From Miltoncostaea oceani (lineage in GTDB: Bacteria > Actinomycetota > Thermoleophilia > Miltoncostaeales > Miltoncostaeaceae), in NCBI RefSeq assembly GCF_018141545.1, contig NZ_CP064356.1, forward strand, positions 2,183,001 through 2,247,000: DNA of 64,000 bases, written 5' to 3'. The notes beneath the pieces were generated by a model. The model had not been told where the DNA came from and did not search any database. It saw nothing but the letters and a program-made list of their open reading frames with translations. Within the stretch, counting starts at the first letter, position 1; each line of letters starts with the position of its first letter. Below are positions 27,386-36,421 of the stretch, piece by piece. Both the position numbers and the translations under genes were made by a program.

Positions 27386-28449
27386 CCCTCGCCCCCCGGC
27401 GCCGGCCGTGAGCCGCGCGCCAGGGCGAGCAGGTCCCGCGCCGCCGTCTCGAGCACCAGCCGCTCCCCGTCCTCTCGGGTCCGGCCGAGATCGCGGAGCG
27501 AGGACACGCGCAGCTCGAGCTCGAGCGCGGCGAGGCGCGCGACGGCCCGCTGCGCCGCCCCCGGCGGGAGGGCGCGCACCTGCTCGGCGAGGATCCGCGC
27601 CGGGTAGCCCTTGATGCCGGTGGCCTCCCCCACCGCGTCGGCGGAGGGGCTGGGGCCGAGCGCCTGCGCCTGGGCGAGGGCGCGGAACCGGTTGGTGAGC
27701 TGCACCTGCACGACGATCGGGGCGACGGGGTCGTCGCCGGTCGCGAGGTCCTGCAGCAGGTCGTAGGTGCGGGCGGCGTCGGCCTCGACGAGCGCGTCGG
27801 CGAGCTCGTAGACCTTGGCGTCGGGCTGGCGCGGCACGAGGGCGTCGACCATCTCCGCGGAGACGGCCTCGCCGTCGGCGTACGCCGCGAGCTTCTCGGC
27901 CTCGCGGGCGAGCTCCATCGCGGTGGCCCCGGAGCGCCGCGCGTCGGCGCGGTCGACCATGACGCGGTCGACGACGGAGCGCGCGAGGGCGGGGCTGACG
28001 GAGCCGCCGGCCCGCTTCACCTCGTCGCGGAAGTGGTCGACGAGCCATTTGGTGCGGTCGGACTTCTTCGCCTTCGGGTCGGGCCCGTACCGCAGGTCGC
28101 CGCCGAGCGCGGCGACGGCGGCGTGCAGCTTCGGCGTGAGCTGGCCGGCGGCGATCAGCGCGAGGCACGTCCCGGCGTTCGGCGCGTCGAGGTACGGCAG
28201 GAGGGCGGCGGCGTCGCCGGCCTTCCAGCCGTCGGCGCCCTCGACGACGACGAGGCGCATGCCCGCGAAGGAGAGGGCCTCGCACATGCCGACGACGTCC
28301 TCCGCCGGCGTCTCCTCGGCGCGGACGCGCTCGGGCGGCATGCCCCCCTCGCGCTCGACCCGGGCGATCAGACGGGCGACGGCCCGGTCGATCGTGGCGC
28401 GGTCCTCGCCCCAGATCACGTAGGCGGGCTTCAGGGGCTCGGGTGCCAT
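27382..28449 (-). CDS. holA: DNA polymerase III delta subunit
   Basis: The 355-residue clamp-loader subunit opens the beta clamp. The sequence has the family layout: an N-terminal AAA-like domain without Walker A (KPAYVIWGEDRATI), LVVVEGADGWK, and the collar domain (VYELADALVEADAARTYDLLQDL, near 220). Length is usual. A TAACCT hexamer lies 9 bases before the ATG. The gene order next to rpsT and comEC is conserved in many Gram-positives. Confidence 0.92.
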   Translation of the reverse strand: MAPEPLKPAYVIWGEDRATIDRAVARLIARVEREGGMPPERVRAEETPAEDVVGMCEALSFAGMRLVVVEGADGWKAGDAAALLPYLDAPNAGTCLALIAAGQLTPKLHAAVAALGGDLRYGPDPKAKKSDRTKWLVDHFRDEVKRAGGSVSPALARSVVDRVMVDRADARRSGATAMELAREAEKLAAYADGEAVSAEMVDALVPRQPDAKVYELADALVEADAARTYDLLQDLATGDDPVAPIVVQVQLTNRFRALAQAQALGPSPSADAVGEATGIKGYPARILAEQVRALPPGAAQRAVARLAALELELRVSSLRDLGRTREDGERLVLETAARDLLALARGSRPAPGGEG

Positions 28450-28495
28450 CGACCGGCCAGGTTACCGGCTGGCCGGGACGCGTCCCGGCTCCGGC

Positions 28496-29359
28496 TCACC
28501 GCCCACCGGCGACGGCGAGCACCCCGTCGCGGCTCGTCACGGTCACGTCGCCCGCGCGATCGGTGCGCCAGGTGGTCGCCCCGGCCGCCGCGAGGGCCGC
28601 GAGGGTGGGCGCCCGGGGGTGGCCGAAGGCGTTGCCCTCCCCCGACGACACGACCGCGACCCGTGGCCGGAGCCGCGCGAGGACGGGGCCGATGCCCGGG
28701 TCCTCGGAGCCGTGGTGGGACACCTTCAGCACGTCGACCGTTCCCGTGGGGAGCGTCGCGAGGGCGTCCGATTCGGCGTCGGCGGTGAGCAGCGCCGCCA
28801 GGTCGGCGGCGTCGGCCCGCACGACGAGGCTGTACGGGTTCGGGTCGGCGCCCGCCGGCCGGGGGCCCGCGGGCGACAGCACGTGGAGCCGCCACTCCCC
28901 GACCCGCACCACGTCCCCCGCCGCCACCTCGCGCACCCCCACCCCGCCCGCCGCGGCCGCGTCGAGCACCCGCCGTGCCGGTGGCGCCCAGCCGTCGCGG
29001 GGCGCCGGGGGGGTCAGCACCACCCCCACCTCCAGCCGCCCGAGCACGTCGGTGCCGCCGCCGACGTGGTCGAGGGAGTCGTGGGTGAGCACGAGGGCGT
29101 CGAGGCGCCGCACCCCCAGGTGGCGGAGGCGCCCGGCGACCGGCGCGGGCGCGCCCGGGGGCCCGGCGTCCAGCAACGCCGCCGCCCCGTCGGGGCTGCG
29201 CAGCAGGATGGCGTCGCCCTGCCCGATGTCGAGCGCCGTCAGGGCGGGACGCGGCGGCCACGGCGGGGGCGGCCCGGGCCGGGTGAGCGCCCACCCGCCC
29301 GCCACGACGCAGGCGGCGGCGACGACCAGGGGGCGCCACGCCGCGCGCAGGCCGTCCAC
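28496..29359 (-). CDS. ComEC C-terminal metallo-beta-lactamase domain, separated by a frame change
   Basis: From a GTG at 29359 this frame encodes 287 residues: one transmembrane helix, then the metallo-beta-lactamase-like nuclease domain of ComEC with LDIGQGDAILL, THDSLDHVGG and LKVSHHGSEDP. In a standard ComEC this follows the Competence domain in one polypeptide. Here the upstream frame (29239-30858) runs on past it, and the frames would join near 29396-29406 if one base were added. The GTG may allow separate translation, but a frameshift in a single gene, real or from sequencing, is simpler. Confidence 0.7.
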   Translation of the reverse strand: MDGLRAAWRPLVVAAACVVAGGWALTRPGPPPPWPPRPALTALDIGQGDAILLRSPDGAAALLDAGPPGAPAPVAGRLRHLGVRRLDALVLTHDSLDHVGGGTDVLGRLEVGVVLTPPAPRDGWAPPARRVLDAAAAGGVGVREVAAGDVVRVGEWRLHVLSPAGPRPAGADPNPYSLVVRADAADLAALLTADAESDALATLPTGTVDVLKVSHHGSEDPGIGPVLARLRPRVAVVSSGEGNAFGHPRAPTLAALAAAGATTWRTDRAGDVTVTSRDGVLAVAGGR

Positions 29360-30858
29360 CCCCGCCCCACCGGGGCGCAGGAGGCGCGCCAGGGCGACCG
29401 CGCCACCGCGAGCAGCGCGAGGGGCGCCGCCGCGGCGGCGGGCAGGTCGACGGCCGCGCCGGGCACCGCGGCACCGGCCCGGGCGATCGCGAGGAGGAGC
29501 CAGGTTCCGGCCCCGGCGACGGCCGCGAGGGCGACGCCGGCGACCGGCAGCACGGCGCCCACGGCGAGGCCGGCGAGGGCGATCACCACGATCGGCGCCG
29601 CGAGCGGGACGGCGACGACGTTGACGAGCAGGCCGGCGAGCGAGAGGCGGCCGAAGTGGGCGACGACGACGGGCGCGGTGGCGAGGCTCGCCGCCCCGGC
29701 CATCGCCGCGAGGTCCGCGACGCGGCCGGGGATCCACCCGCGCAGCCACCCGGCGAGGGGCGGGGCGATCAGGAACAGCCCGGCGACGGCGGCGAACGAG
29801 AGCTGCAGTCCGGGGTCGGCGATCGCCCGCGGCTGATGGGCGAGCAGCAGCGCGAGCCCGGCGAGCAGCAGGTGCCAGCGCTCACGCGGCGCGGAGCGCA
29901 GCTCGGCGGCGAGGCCGAGCGCCCCCACGATCCCCGCCCGGCCGACCGACGCGCCGCCGTCGCAGGCGAGGCAGTAGGCGAGCATCACGACCGCCGCGCC
30001 CGCGACCGCCGGGCGGCGGGCGACCCCGAGTGCGCCGAGCATTGCGAGGGTCGCGACCGCGACGACGGCCACGTTCTGGCCGGAGACGGCCAGCAGGTGC
30101 CAGATCCCCGCGTCGCGGAAGGCGTCGGCGGCGCCCTCCGACAGCCCCGACCCCCCGCCGAGCGCCATGCCGCGCACGAGCGCCGCGACGTCGCCCGAGA
30201 GGCCGGCGGCGGTCTCCCGGCCCGCCCAGGCCCGCCACCGGTCGCGCACGCCGGCGATGCCGCCCCGCCGCCCGTCGCGGACGGGCGTCGCGATGCGCAG
30301 GCGCGCCGCGATCCCCTGGCGACCGAGCCACCGGCGCCACCACCCGGGCGACGTCGACGTGGAGGCGGGCCGCAGCCGTCCGCCCGCGACGCGCAGGCGG
30401 GTGCCGACCGCCGGCGGGTCGGCCGCGGGCAGGTCGAGCAGCAGGCGGGTCCCCGGTGGGATCGCGCCGCCCCGGGGCACGGTGAGCCGGTCGACGACGC
30501 CACGGGCGCGGAGGTCGTCGCGGGCCCCGGCGACCGGTGGCGTGTCGACGACGACGGTCCCGCTCACCCTCACCGGGAGGTCGAGAGCCGGCGGTGCCGT
30601 GCGGTCGATGCGCACCGCCCCCCAGGCGGCGCCGGCGAGGAGCGCGGCGACGGCGACGAGCGCCACGCCGGCGCCGGCCCTCCCCGTGGCGGCGCACCCG
30701 GCGGCGGCGAGGCACGCGGCGGCGCAGAGCAGGGCGGCGGGCCCTGGGGGCGAGCCGACCGCGAGGGGCGTGACGAGCCCCGCGCAGGCCGCCGCGATCA
30801 CGAGGTGGGGCGCGAGGCGCAGCCGCAACGGGGCGGGGGGATGGGCGGCCGGGGCCAT
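29239..30858 (-). CDS. comEC: ComEC/Rec2 DNA-uptake channel, N-terminal and Competence domains (frame broken near 29400)
   Basis: The frame encodes 539 residues, of which roughly the first 485 match ComEC: N-terminal helices, an OB-fold-like soluble part (about 90-165), then the Competence domain with HLLAVSGQN near 250 and many helices. The last 50 or so residues are Arg/Pro-rich and look out of frame; the true continuation lies in the frame of 28496-29359. ComEC carries single-stranded DNA across the membrane in transformation. The ATG is 6 bases after the TAGCCT box at 30865-30870. Confidence 0.8.
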   Translation of the reverse strand: MAPAAHPPAPLRLRLAPHLVIAAACAGLVTPLAVGSPPGPAALLCAAACLAAAGCAATGRAGAGVALVAVAALLAGAAWGAVRIDRTAPPALDLPVRVSGTVVVDTPPVAGARDDLRARGVVDRLTVPRGGAIPPGTRLLLDLPAADPPAVGTRLRVAGGRLRPASTSTSPGWWRRWLGRQGIAARLRIATPVRDGRRGGIAGVRDRWRAWAGRETAAGLSGDVAALVRGMALGGGSGLSEGAADAFRDAGIWHLLAVSGQNVAVVAVATLAMLGALGVARRPAVAGAAVVMLAYCLACDGGASVGRAGIVGALGLAAELRSAPRERWHLLLAGLALLLAHQPRAIADPGLQLSFAAVAGLFLIAPPLAGWLRGWIPGRVADLAAMAGAASLATAPVVVAHFGRLSLAGLLVNVVAVPLAAPIVVIALAGLAVGAVLPVAGVALAAVAGAGTWLLLAIARAGAAVPGAAVDLPAAAAAPLALLAVARSPWRASCAPVGRGWTACARRGAPWSSPPPASWRAGGRSPGPGRPRRGRRVPP

Positions 30859-30864
30859 CCTCCG

Positions 30865-30870
30865 AGGCTA
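30865..30870 (-). promoter_or_regulatory. -10 box for comEC
   Basis: TAGCCT lies 6 bases before the comEC ATG. The surrounding 11 bases CCTAGCCTCGG are identical to those before comEA (33778-33783). Confidence 0.5.
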
Positions 30871-31018
30871 GGACCGCCCGGCCGACGTGTTCCGCCCCCT
30901 CCGTGACGATCCACGGCCGCGGGCGTGACGACGGCCGTGACGTGACGGGGGGCGCGTCCCACGCCCCCTCATGGAGACGCCGTCGCCCCGTCGGGCGCCC
31001 GACCCGGCCTGTCGACGG

Positions 31019-31046
31019 CGGCGGCCGCCCCGTGGGGCGGCCGCCG
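31019..31046. terminator. Strong GC hairpin downstream of ftsH
   Basis: A 13-base-pair perfect stem of G and C (31019-31031 with 31034-31046) lies about 45 bases past the ftsH stop. No T-tract follows. The 30871-31018 stretch beyond it, upstream of comEC, holds no gene that I can see; it has four copies of CGTGACG at 30902, 30924, 30936 and 30941. Confidence 0.5.
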
Positions 31047-31065
31047 GCACTACCACTCGAAGCCC

Positions 31066-31082
31066 ACCCCCGGGTCGGGGGT
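31066..31082. terminator. Short hairpin just after the ftsH stop
   Basis: A 7-base-pair stem (31066-31072 with 31076-31082, 3-base loop) begins 8 bases past the ftsH stop. With the larger hairpin beyond, it probably ends the ftsH transcript. Confidence 0.4.
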
Positions 31083-31089
31083 GTGGTGT

Positions 31090-33027
31090 CTACGCCTCGG
31101 TGAGGGGTTCACCGGCCCCCGGGTAGGGGAGGCGCTTGTGCTTGGGCTTGTCGGGGGCGTTCGCCAACTCCGATTCGCGGGCGAGCTCGGCGGCCTTCGC
31201 GTCGCGTTCGGCGAAGACCTCCGCCTCATCACGGCCCTCCAGCAACGCGATGAACTCGGTCCGCTCGATCGTCTCGCGGCGCAGGAGGATCTGGCTGAGG
31301 TTCTCGAGGTCCTCACGGTGCTCGGTGAGGATGTCACGGGCCCGCTGGTGGGCCTCCTCGATGATCCTGCGGATCTCCGAATCGATCGTCCGGGCGAGGT
31401 CATCCGAGTAGTCGGGTTCCGAATGCATGTCGCGGCCGAGGAACGGCGCCCCATGGTTGTGGCCCAACACACGCGGCCCCAACTTGTCGGACATCCCGAA
31501 CCGCATCGTCATCTGCTTGGCGGTGCTCGTCACCTTCTCGAGGTCGTTCGCGGCGCCCGTCGTGATCTCACTGAACACCAACTCCTCCGCCGCCCGGCCC
31601 CCCAAGGTCATCGCCATCTGATCCTCGAGCTGGGCCCTGGTGGTGAGGAACTTGTCCTCCACCGGCATCGAGATCGTGTACCCCAACGCCTGGCCGCGGG
31701 ACACCACCGAGATCTTGTGGACGGGGTCGGCATCCGGGAGGAAATGCCCGACCAGGGCATGCCCCATCTCGTGGTAGGCGGTCACCACCCGCTCCTTTTC
31801 GGAGAGGAGGCGGGACTTCTTCTCGGGACCCGCGATGACACGCATGATCCCCTCCTCCAACTCGGCCTGCTCGATCAACCGCTTGCCCTTACGGGCTGCG
31901 AGCAACGCCGCCTCGTTCACGAGGTTCGCGAGATCCGCACCCGTGAACCCCGGCGTCTGACCCGCAAGGGTCATCAAGTCGATGGCCTTGGCGATCGGCT
32001 TGCCCTTGGTGTGGACCCGCAGGATCTGGGCGCGGCCATCCCGGTCGGGGCGGTCCACCACGATCTGCCGGTCAAAGCGGCCGGGCCGAAGCAACGCCGG
32101 GTCGAGGATGTCGGGTCGGTTGGTGGCGGCGATCAAGATGATGTTGTCCTTCGCCTCGAAACCATCCATCTCCACAAGGAGCTGGTTCAAGGTCTGCTCA
32201 CGCTCGTCATGGCCACCACCGAGCCCCGCGCCACGGTGCCGGCCGACCGCGTCGATCTCATCCATGAAGATGATGCAGGGACTGGACTGCTTGGCCTGCT
32301 CGAACAGGTCCCGGACACGGCTGGCGCCGACACCGACGAACATCTCCACGAAATCCGACCCGGAGATCGAGAAGAACGGGACACCCGCCTCACCCGCCAC
32401 GGCACGCGCCAGGAGGGTCTTCCCCGTCCCCGGGGGACCAAAGAGGAGGACGCCCTTGGGGATGCGGGCCCCCAAGGCCTGGAACTTCTTCGGGTTCTCG
32501 AGGAACTCCTTGATCTCATGGAGCTCCTCCACCGCCTCATCCGCCCCCGCCACATCCTTGAAAGTGATCTTCGGGGCGTCCACCGCCATCCGCTTCGCCC
32601 GGGACTTCCCGAACGACATCACCTTCGACCCACCACCCTGCATCCGGTTCATCAGATAGATCCAGAACCCGATGAACAAAATGAAGGGCGCCAACCAGAT
32701 CAGACTCGACCACCACGGCGACGACGGGATCCCCTTCACCTCGAACGGGACCTTCGCCGCCTCCAACTGGTTCACCAAGGTGTTCGAATAATCCTCGGGG
32801 TAGCCGGTGGTGAACTTCGTCTCATCCTTCAAGACGACATCCACCTCCTTCGACTCCACCTTGATCGTCGCCCGCTCCACCCGACCATCACCGATATCCG
32901 TCACGAACTGATCGAAGGTCGGCGCCGGAGACGACGGCTCCGACGACACCACCAACCGCTGCGCCACGAACACCAACAAGATCACGATCAAAATCGGGAA
33001 CGCCGCGCTCTTGAGGAACTTTCTCAA
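31090..33027 (-). CDS. ftsH: ATP-dependent membrane zinc protease FtsH
   Basis: The protein of about 645 residues has two N-terminal membrane helices around a small extracytoplasmic domain, Walker A GPPGTGKT, Walker B IIFMDEID, the second region of homology near [19 protein letters not shown]-type residues, and the zinc site HEMGH near 420. It degrades misfolded and regulatory membrane proteins. I chose the TTG at 33027 because it fits the usual FtsH start; an ACG at 33069, in frame and 6 bases from the -10 box, is another option. Its codon use is visibly less GC-rich than its neighbours, and it separates comEC from comEA. Confidence 0.88.
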   Translation of the reverse strand: MRKFLKSAAFPILIVILLVFVAQRLVVSSEPSSPAPTFDQFVTDIGDGRVERATIKVESKEVDVVLKDETKFTTGYPEDYSNTLVNQLEAAKVPFEVKGIPSSPWWSSLIWLAPFILFIGFWIYLMNRMQGGGSKVMSFGKSRAKRMAVDAPKITFKDVAGADEAVEELHEIKEFLENPKKFQALGARIPKGVLLFGPPGTGKTLLARAVAGEAGVPFFSISGSDFVEMFVGVGASRVRDLFEQAKQSSPCIIFMDEIDAVGRHRGAGLGGGHDEREQTLNQLLVEMDGFEAKDNIILIAATNRPDILDPALLRPGRFDRQIVVDRPDRDGRAQILRVHTKGKPIAKAIDLMTLAGQTPGFTGADLANLVNEAALLAARKGKRLIEQAELEEGIMRVIAGPEKKSRLLSEKERVVTAYHEMGHALVGHFLPDADPVHKISVVSRGQALGYTISMPVEDKFLTTRAQLEDQMAMTLGGRAAEELVFSEITTGAANDLEKVTSTAKQMTMRFGMSDKLGPRVLGHNHGAPFLGRDMHSEPDYSDDLARTIDSEIRRIIEEAHQRARDILTEHREDLENLSQILLRRETIERTEFIALLEGRDEAEVFAERDAKAAELARESELANAPDKPKHKRLPYPGAGEPLTEA

Positions 33028-33075
33028 CTGGCCCCCGCCCTGGTGTGGGACCGTTCCCTCCCGGCCCGTGATCCG

Positions 33076-33081
33076 AGGATA
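33076..33081 (-). promoter_or_regulatory. -10 box before ftsH
   Basis: TATCCT on the minus strand sits in CCTATCCTCGG, the same motif as before comEA and comEC. The TTG start is 48 bases further on; an in-frame ACG lies 6 bases after the box. Confidence 0.4.
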
Positions 33082-33165
33082 GGGCAGTCCGACGGGGGAC
33101 CGCCCCCGCCCCGGCACGGACCGCGACCGGCCCTCCCCTCCTCCGCGGCGCCGGGGCCGGCCCCG

Positions 33166-33771
33166 TCACGGGACGACGTGGGGGCGTAGGGACTCGAGGC
33201 GGCCGGGGCCGATGCCCGGCACCTCGAGGAGCTGGTCGACCGCCGCGAAGCCCCCGTGGGCGTCGCGCCACTCGACGATGCGGGCGGCGAGCGTCGGGCC
33301 GATGCCGTCGAGCGCGTCGAGGTCGCCGGCGGTGGCCGAGGAGAGGCTGATCGGCCCGGCGGCCGCGCCCGGCTCCGCCCCGGCGGCGGTGGCCGCACCC
33401 GGGGCGACCCGGCGGGGCACGCGCACCTGCTGACCGTCGACGAGGGTCGCGGCGAGGTTGAGGCCGGACATGTCGGCGCGGCGGGTCGGACCGCCGGCGC
33501 GGCGGACGGCCTCGATGACCCGGGCGCCCGGGCCGATCGGGTAGACCCCCGGTCGGCGGACCTCGCCCGCCACGTGCACCAGCGCCTCGGGGGCCGCGCC
33601 CGGATCGGCGGGCGCGACGACCGCGGCGGGCGCGGTCGCCCCCGCGACCACCCCGGGCTGCCCTCCGTCGCCCGGCCCGGGGGCGAGGCGCCAGGCCACC
33701 AGCGCGAGCGCGAGGGCGGCGGCGAGGTAGGCCCAGCCGGAGCGGCGCAGCCAGGGGAGCAGTCGATCCAT
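33166..33771 (-). CDS. comEA: ComEA-type DNA receptor for transformation
   Basis: The 201-residue protein has one N-terminal membrane helix (about 12-29), a linker, a SLBB domain (ALVHVAGEVRRPGVYPIGPGARVIEAVRRAGG, positions about 62-95) and a C-terminal helix-hairpin-helix pair (LDALDGIGPTLAARIVEWR and LLEVPGIGPGRLESLRP). It binds incoming double-stranded DNA. The ATG lies 6 bases after a TAGCCT box and has no Shine-Dalgarno. comEC is the next but one gene, past ftsH. Confidence 0.9.
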   Translation of the reverse strand: MDRLLPWLRRSGWAYLAAALALALVAWRLAPGPGDGGQPGVVAGATAPAAVVAPADPGAAPEALVHVAGEVRRPGVYPIGPGARVIEAVRRAGGPTRRADMSGLNLAATLVDGQQVRVPRRVAPGAATAAGAEPGAAAGPISLSSATAGDLDALDGIGPTLAARIVEWRDAHGGFAAVDQLLEVPGIGPGRLESLRPHVVP

Positions 33772-33777
33772 GCACCG

Positions 33778-33783
33778 AGGCTA
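33778..33783 (-). promoter_or_regulatory. -10 box for comEA
   Basis: TAGCCT lies 6 bases before the comEA ATG in the motif CCTAGCCTCGG. Upstream, two copies of CCGTGTGCCG (33819-33828 and 33834-33843) are spaced by 15 bases and could bind a regulator. Confidence 0.5.
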
Positions 33784-33853
33784 GGCGGCCGCGGCGCGCG
33801 GGAGACCCCCGCGGAGTGCCGTGTGCCGCGCGCCCGTGTGCCGGGCGCGGCGA

Positions 33854-36388
33854 CTACTTCACGACGAGGTTCACCAGCCGGCCGGGGACGACGATCTCGC
33901 GCACCACCGTCCTGCCCTCGATCGCCGACGCGACCCGGGGGAGCTCCCGCGCGAGCGCCAGCACGTCGGCGTCGGCGGATCCCGCGGCCACTTCGACGCG
34001 GTCGCGCAGCTTGCCGTTGACCTGGACCACGATCGTGACGGTGTCGCGCTCGAGGAACGCCGGGTCGGCCTTCGGCCACGGCTCGCGCCAGAGGCCGTCG
34101 CCGCCGCCGAGCGCCTCCCACAGCTCACTGGACACGTGCGGCGCGAACGGGAACAGCAGCGACACCGCCGTCTGCGCGGCGTGCCGCAGGGCGACCCGGG
34201 CCTGCTCGCCCACCAAGAGCCCCTCGGCGACCTGCTTGGTCGCGAGGTTCACCAGCTCCTGCACCGCCGAGATCGCGGTGTGGAACGAGAAGCGCTCCGA
34301 GATGTCACCGGTGACCTTGACCACCGTCGCCTCGGCCTTGCGGACCAGCTCCAGCGCGGCGGGCTCGCCCTCGAGCGCCGCGACCGTCGGGCGGGACACC
34401 CGCTCGCCGGGCTCCAGGCCGCCCACGAGGCGCCACAGCCGGTCGATGAAGCGACGCTGGCCCTCGACGCCGCGGTCGCTCCACTCGATGTCGTCGGCCG
34501 CGGGGCCCATGAAGAGGACGTAGAGGCGCAGGGTGTCGGCGCCGAAGCGGCCCACGATCTCGTCGGGGGCGACGACGTTGCCCTTGCTCTTGCTCATCTT
34601 CGCGCCGTCGCGGTAGATCATCCCCTGCGTGAACAGCCGCGCGAACGGCTCCCGCACGCCCACCAGGCCCGCGTCGTGCAGTACCTTCGTGAAGAACCGC
34701 GCGTAGAGCAGGTGCAGGACGGCGTGCTCGACCCCGCCGATGTACTGGTCGACCGGGAGCCAGTAGTCGAGCACCTCGCGCTCGAACGGGTTCGACGAGA
34801 GATGCGGGGCGGTGTAGCGCAGGAAGTACCAGGACGAGTCGACGAACGTGTCCATCGTGTCCGTCTCGCGCCGGCCGGGGCCGCCGCACGACGGGCACGC
34901 GACGTTCACGAAGTCCTCGTCGGACGCCAGCGGGCTGCTGCCACGGGGGGCGTAGTCGTCGACCGCGGGCAGGAGGACGGGGAGCTGGTCGTCGGGGACG
35001 GGCACGACGCCGCACTCCGGGCAGTGGATCACGGGGATCGGCGCGCCCCAGTACCGCTGTCGGGAGATCAGCCAGTCGCGCAGCCGGTAGCCGACGGTCG
35101 CCTCGCCCAGGCCGTTCTCGGCCAGCCAGGAGGCCATCGCCGCCTTCGCGTCGTCCACGGTCATGCCGTCCAGGAACCCGGATCCGACGAGCCGCCCGGG
35201 GCCGGTGTAGGCCTCCTCCAACGGTGCCGACGCGTCATCGCCCTCGGGGGCGATGACCCGGCGCACCGGCAGCCCGTGGGCCCGGGCGAACGCGAAGTCG
35301 CGCTCGTCGTGGGCGGGGACGGCCATGATCGCGCCGGTGCCGTAGTCCATCAGGACGTAGTCGGCGACCCACACCGGGATCGACTCGCCCGTCGCGGGGT
35401 TGACGACCGTGCGGCCGGTGTCGACGCCGGTCTTCGGCCGGTCGGCGTCGCCCCGGTCGGCGGCGGACGCCCGCGCGGCCGCGGCGACGTAGTGGCGCAC
35501 CTCCTCCTCGCGGGGGGTGCCGGCGACGAGGCGCCCGACGGCGGGGTGCTCGGGGGCGAGGATGAAGAACGTCGCGCCGAACAGCGTGTCGGGGCGCGTC
35601 GTGAAGACCGGGATCTCCTCGCCGTCGCCGTTGAGGCGGAAGACCACCCGGGCGCCCTCGGAGCGGCCGATCCAGTTGCGCTGCATCGTCAGCACGCGCT
35701 CGGGCCAGTCGACCAGCTCGGACATGTCGTCGAGCAGCGCCTGCGCGTAGTCGGTGATGCGCAGGAACCACTGGGTGAGCTGCCGCAGCTCGACCTCGTG
35801 CCCGCACCGCTCGCAGTGGCCGTCCACGACCTGCTCGTTGGCGAGCACCGTCTGGTCGTTGGGGCACCAGTTCACCGCGGCCTCGCGGCGCTCCGCCAAC
35901 CCGCGCTCCAGGAACCGCAGGAACAGCCACTGGGTCCAGCGGTAGTACTCGGGGTCGCTGGTGGCGATCTCGGTGTGCCAGTCGATGGCGAACCCGAGGC
36001 CCTTCAGCTGCTCCCGGATCCGGGCGATGTTCCGGGCCGTGACCTCCGCCGGCGGCTCCCCGGTGCGGATCGCGGCGTTCTCCGCCGGGAGGCCGAACGC
36101 GTCGTACCCCATCGGGTGGAAGACCTCGGCCCCGGTGCGGCGGCGGTAGTGCGCCACCACGTCGCCCATCGTGTAGTTCTTGACGTGCCCCATGTGGATC
36201 TCCCCCGACGGGTAGGGGAGCATCTCGAGGACGTAGGCCTTCGGCCGGTCCGGCGCCGGGGGCGTCCCGCCGTCCTGCGACACGGGGCTCGCCCGGAACG
36301 CGTCGTCGCGTTCCCAGGCCGCCTGCCATTTGGACTCGACGGGCGCGGGGTCGTACCGTTCCGGCAGGATTCGCGCGGGCGCCGACAT
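33854..36388 (-). CDS. leuS: Leucyl-tRNA synthetase
   Basis: The 844-residue class I synthetase has HIGH as HMGH (PYPSGEIHMGHVKNY), the editing domain (TRPDTLFGATF, about 230-420), the zinc-binding CPNDQ and CPECG segments, and KMSKSKGNVV near 620. It charges tRNA-Leu and hydrolyses mischarged norvalyl and isoleucyl products. The ATG is 7 bases after a GATACT box and lacks a Shine-Dalgarno. No T-box leader is possible in so short a leader. Confidence 0.97.
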   Translation of the reverse strand: MSAPARILPERYDPAPVESKWQAAWERDDAFRASPVSQDGGTPPAPDRPKAYVLEMLPYPSGEIHMGHVKNYTMGDVVAHYRRRTGAEVFHPMGYDAFGLPAENAAIRTGEPPAEVTARNIARIREQLKGLGFAIDWHTEIATSDPEYYRWTQWLFLRFLERGLAERREAAVNWCPNDQTVLANEQVVDGHCERCGHEVELRQLTQWFLRITDYAQALLDDMSELVDWPERVLTMQRNWIGRSEGARVVFRLNGDGEEIPVFTTRPDTLFGATFFILAPEHPAVGRLVAGTPREEEVRHYVAAAARASAADRGDADRPKTGVDTGRTVVNPATGESIPVWVADYVLMDYGTGAIMAVPAHDERDFAFARAHGLPVRRVIAPEGDDASAPLEEAYTGPGRLVGSGFLDGMTVDDAKAAMASWLAENGLGEATVGYRLRDWLISRQRYWGAPIPVIHCPECGVVPVPDDQLPVLLPAVDDYAPRGSSPLASDEDFVNVACPSCGGPGRRETDTMDTFVDSSWYFLRYTAPHLSSNPFEREVLDYWLPVDQYIGGVEHAVLHLLYARFFTKVLHDAGLVGVREPFARLFTQGMIYRDGAKMSKSKGNVVAPDEIVGRFGADTLRLYVLFMGPAADDIEWSDRGVEGQRRFIDRLWRLVGGLEPGERVSRPTVAALEGEPAALELVRKAEATVVKVTGDISERFSFHTAISAVQELVNLATKQVAEGLLVGEQARVALRHAAQTAVSLLFPFAPHVSSELWEALGGGDGLWREPWPKADPAFLERDTVTIVVQVNGKLRDRVEVAAGSADADVLALARELPRVASAIEGRTVVREIVVPGRLVNLVVK

Positions 36389-36395
36389 CGGCGCG

Positions 36396-36401
36396 AGTAT
36401 C
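36396..36401 (-). promoter_or_regulatory. -10 box for leuS
   Basis: GATACT on the minus strand, 7 bases before the leuS ATG. It overlaps the divergent acetyltransferase promoter, where TACGCT (36405-36410) faces the other way. Confidence 0.4.
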
Positions 36402-36421
36402 GCATACGCTCAAGGGGTCCC

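Noticed and set aside
30902-30947. Four CGTGACG repeats upstream of comEC as an activator array
   Set aside because: Spacing is irregular (22, 12 and 5 bases) and such 7-mers are common in this GC-rich DNA.
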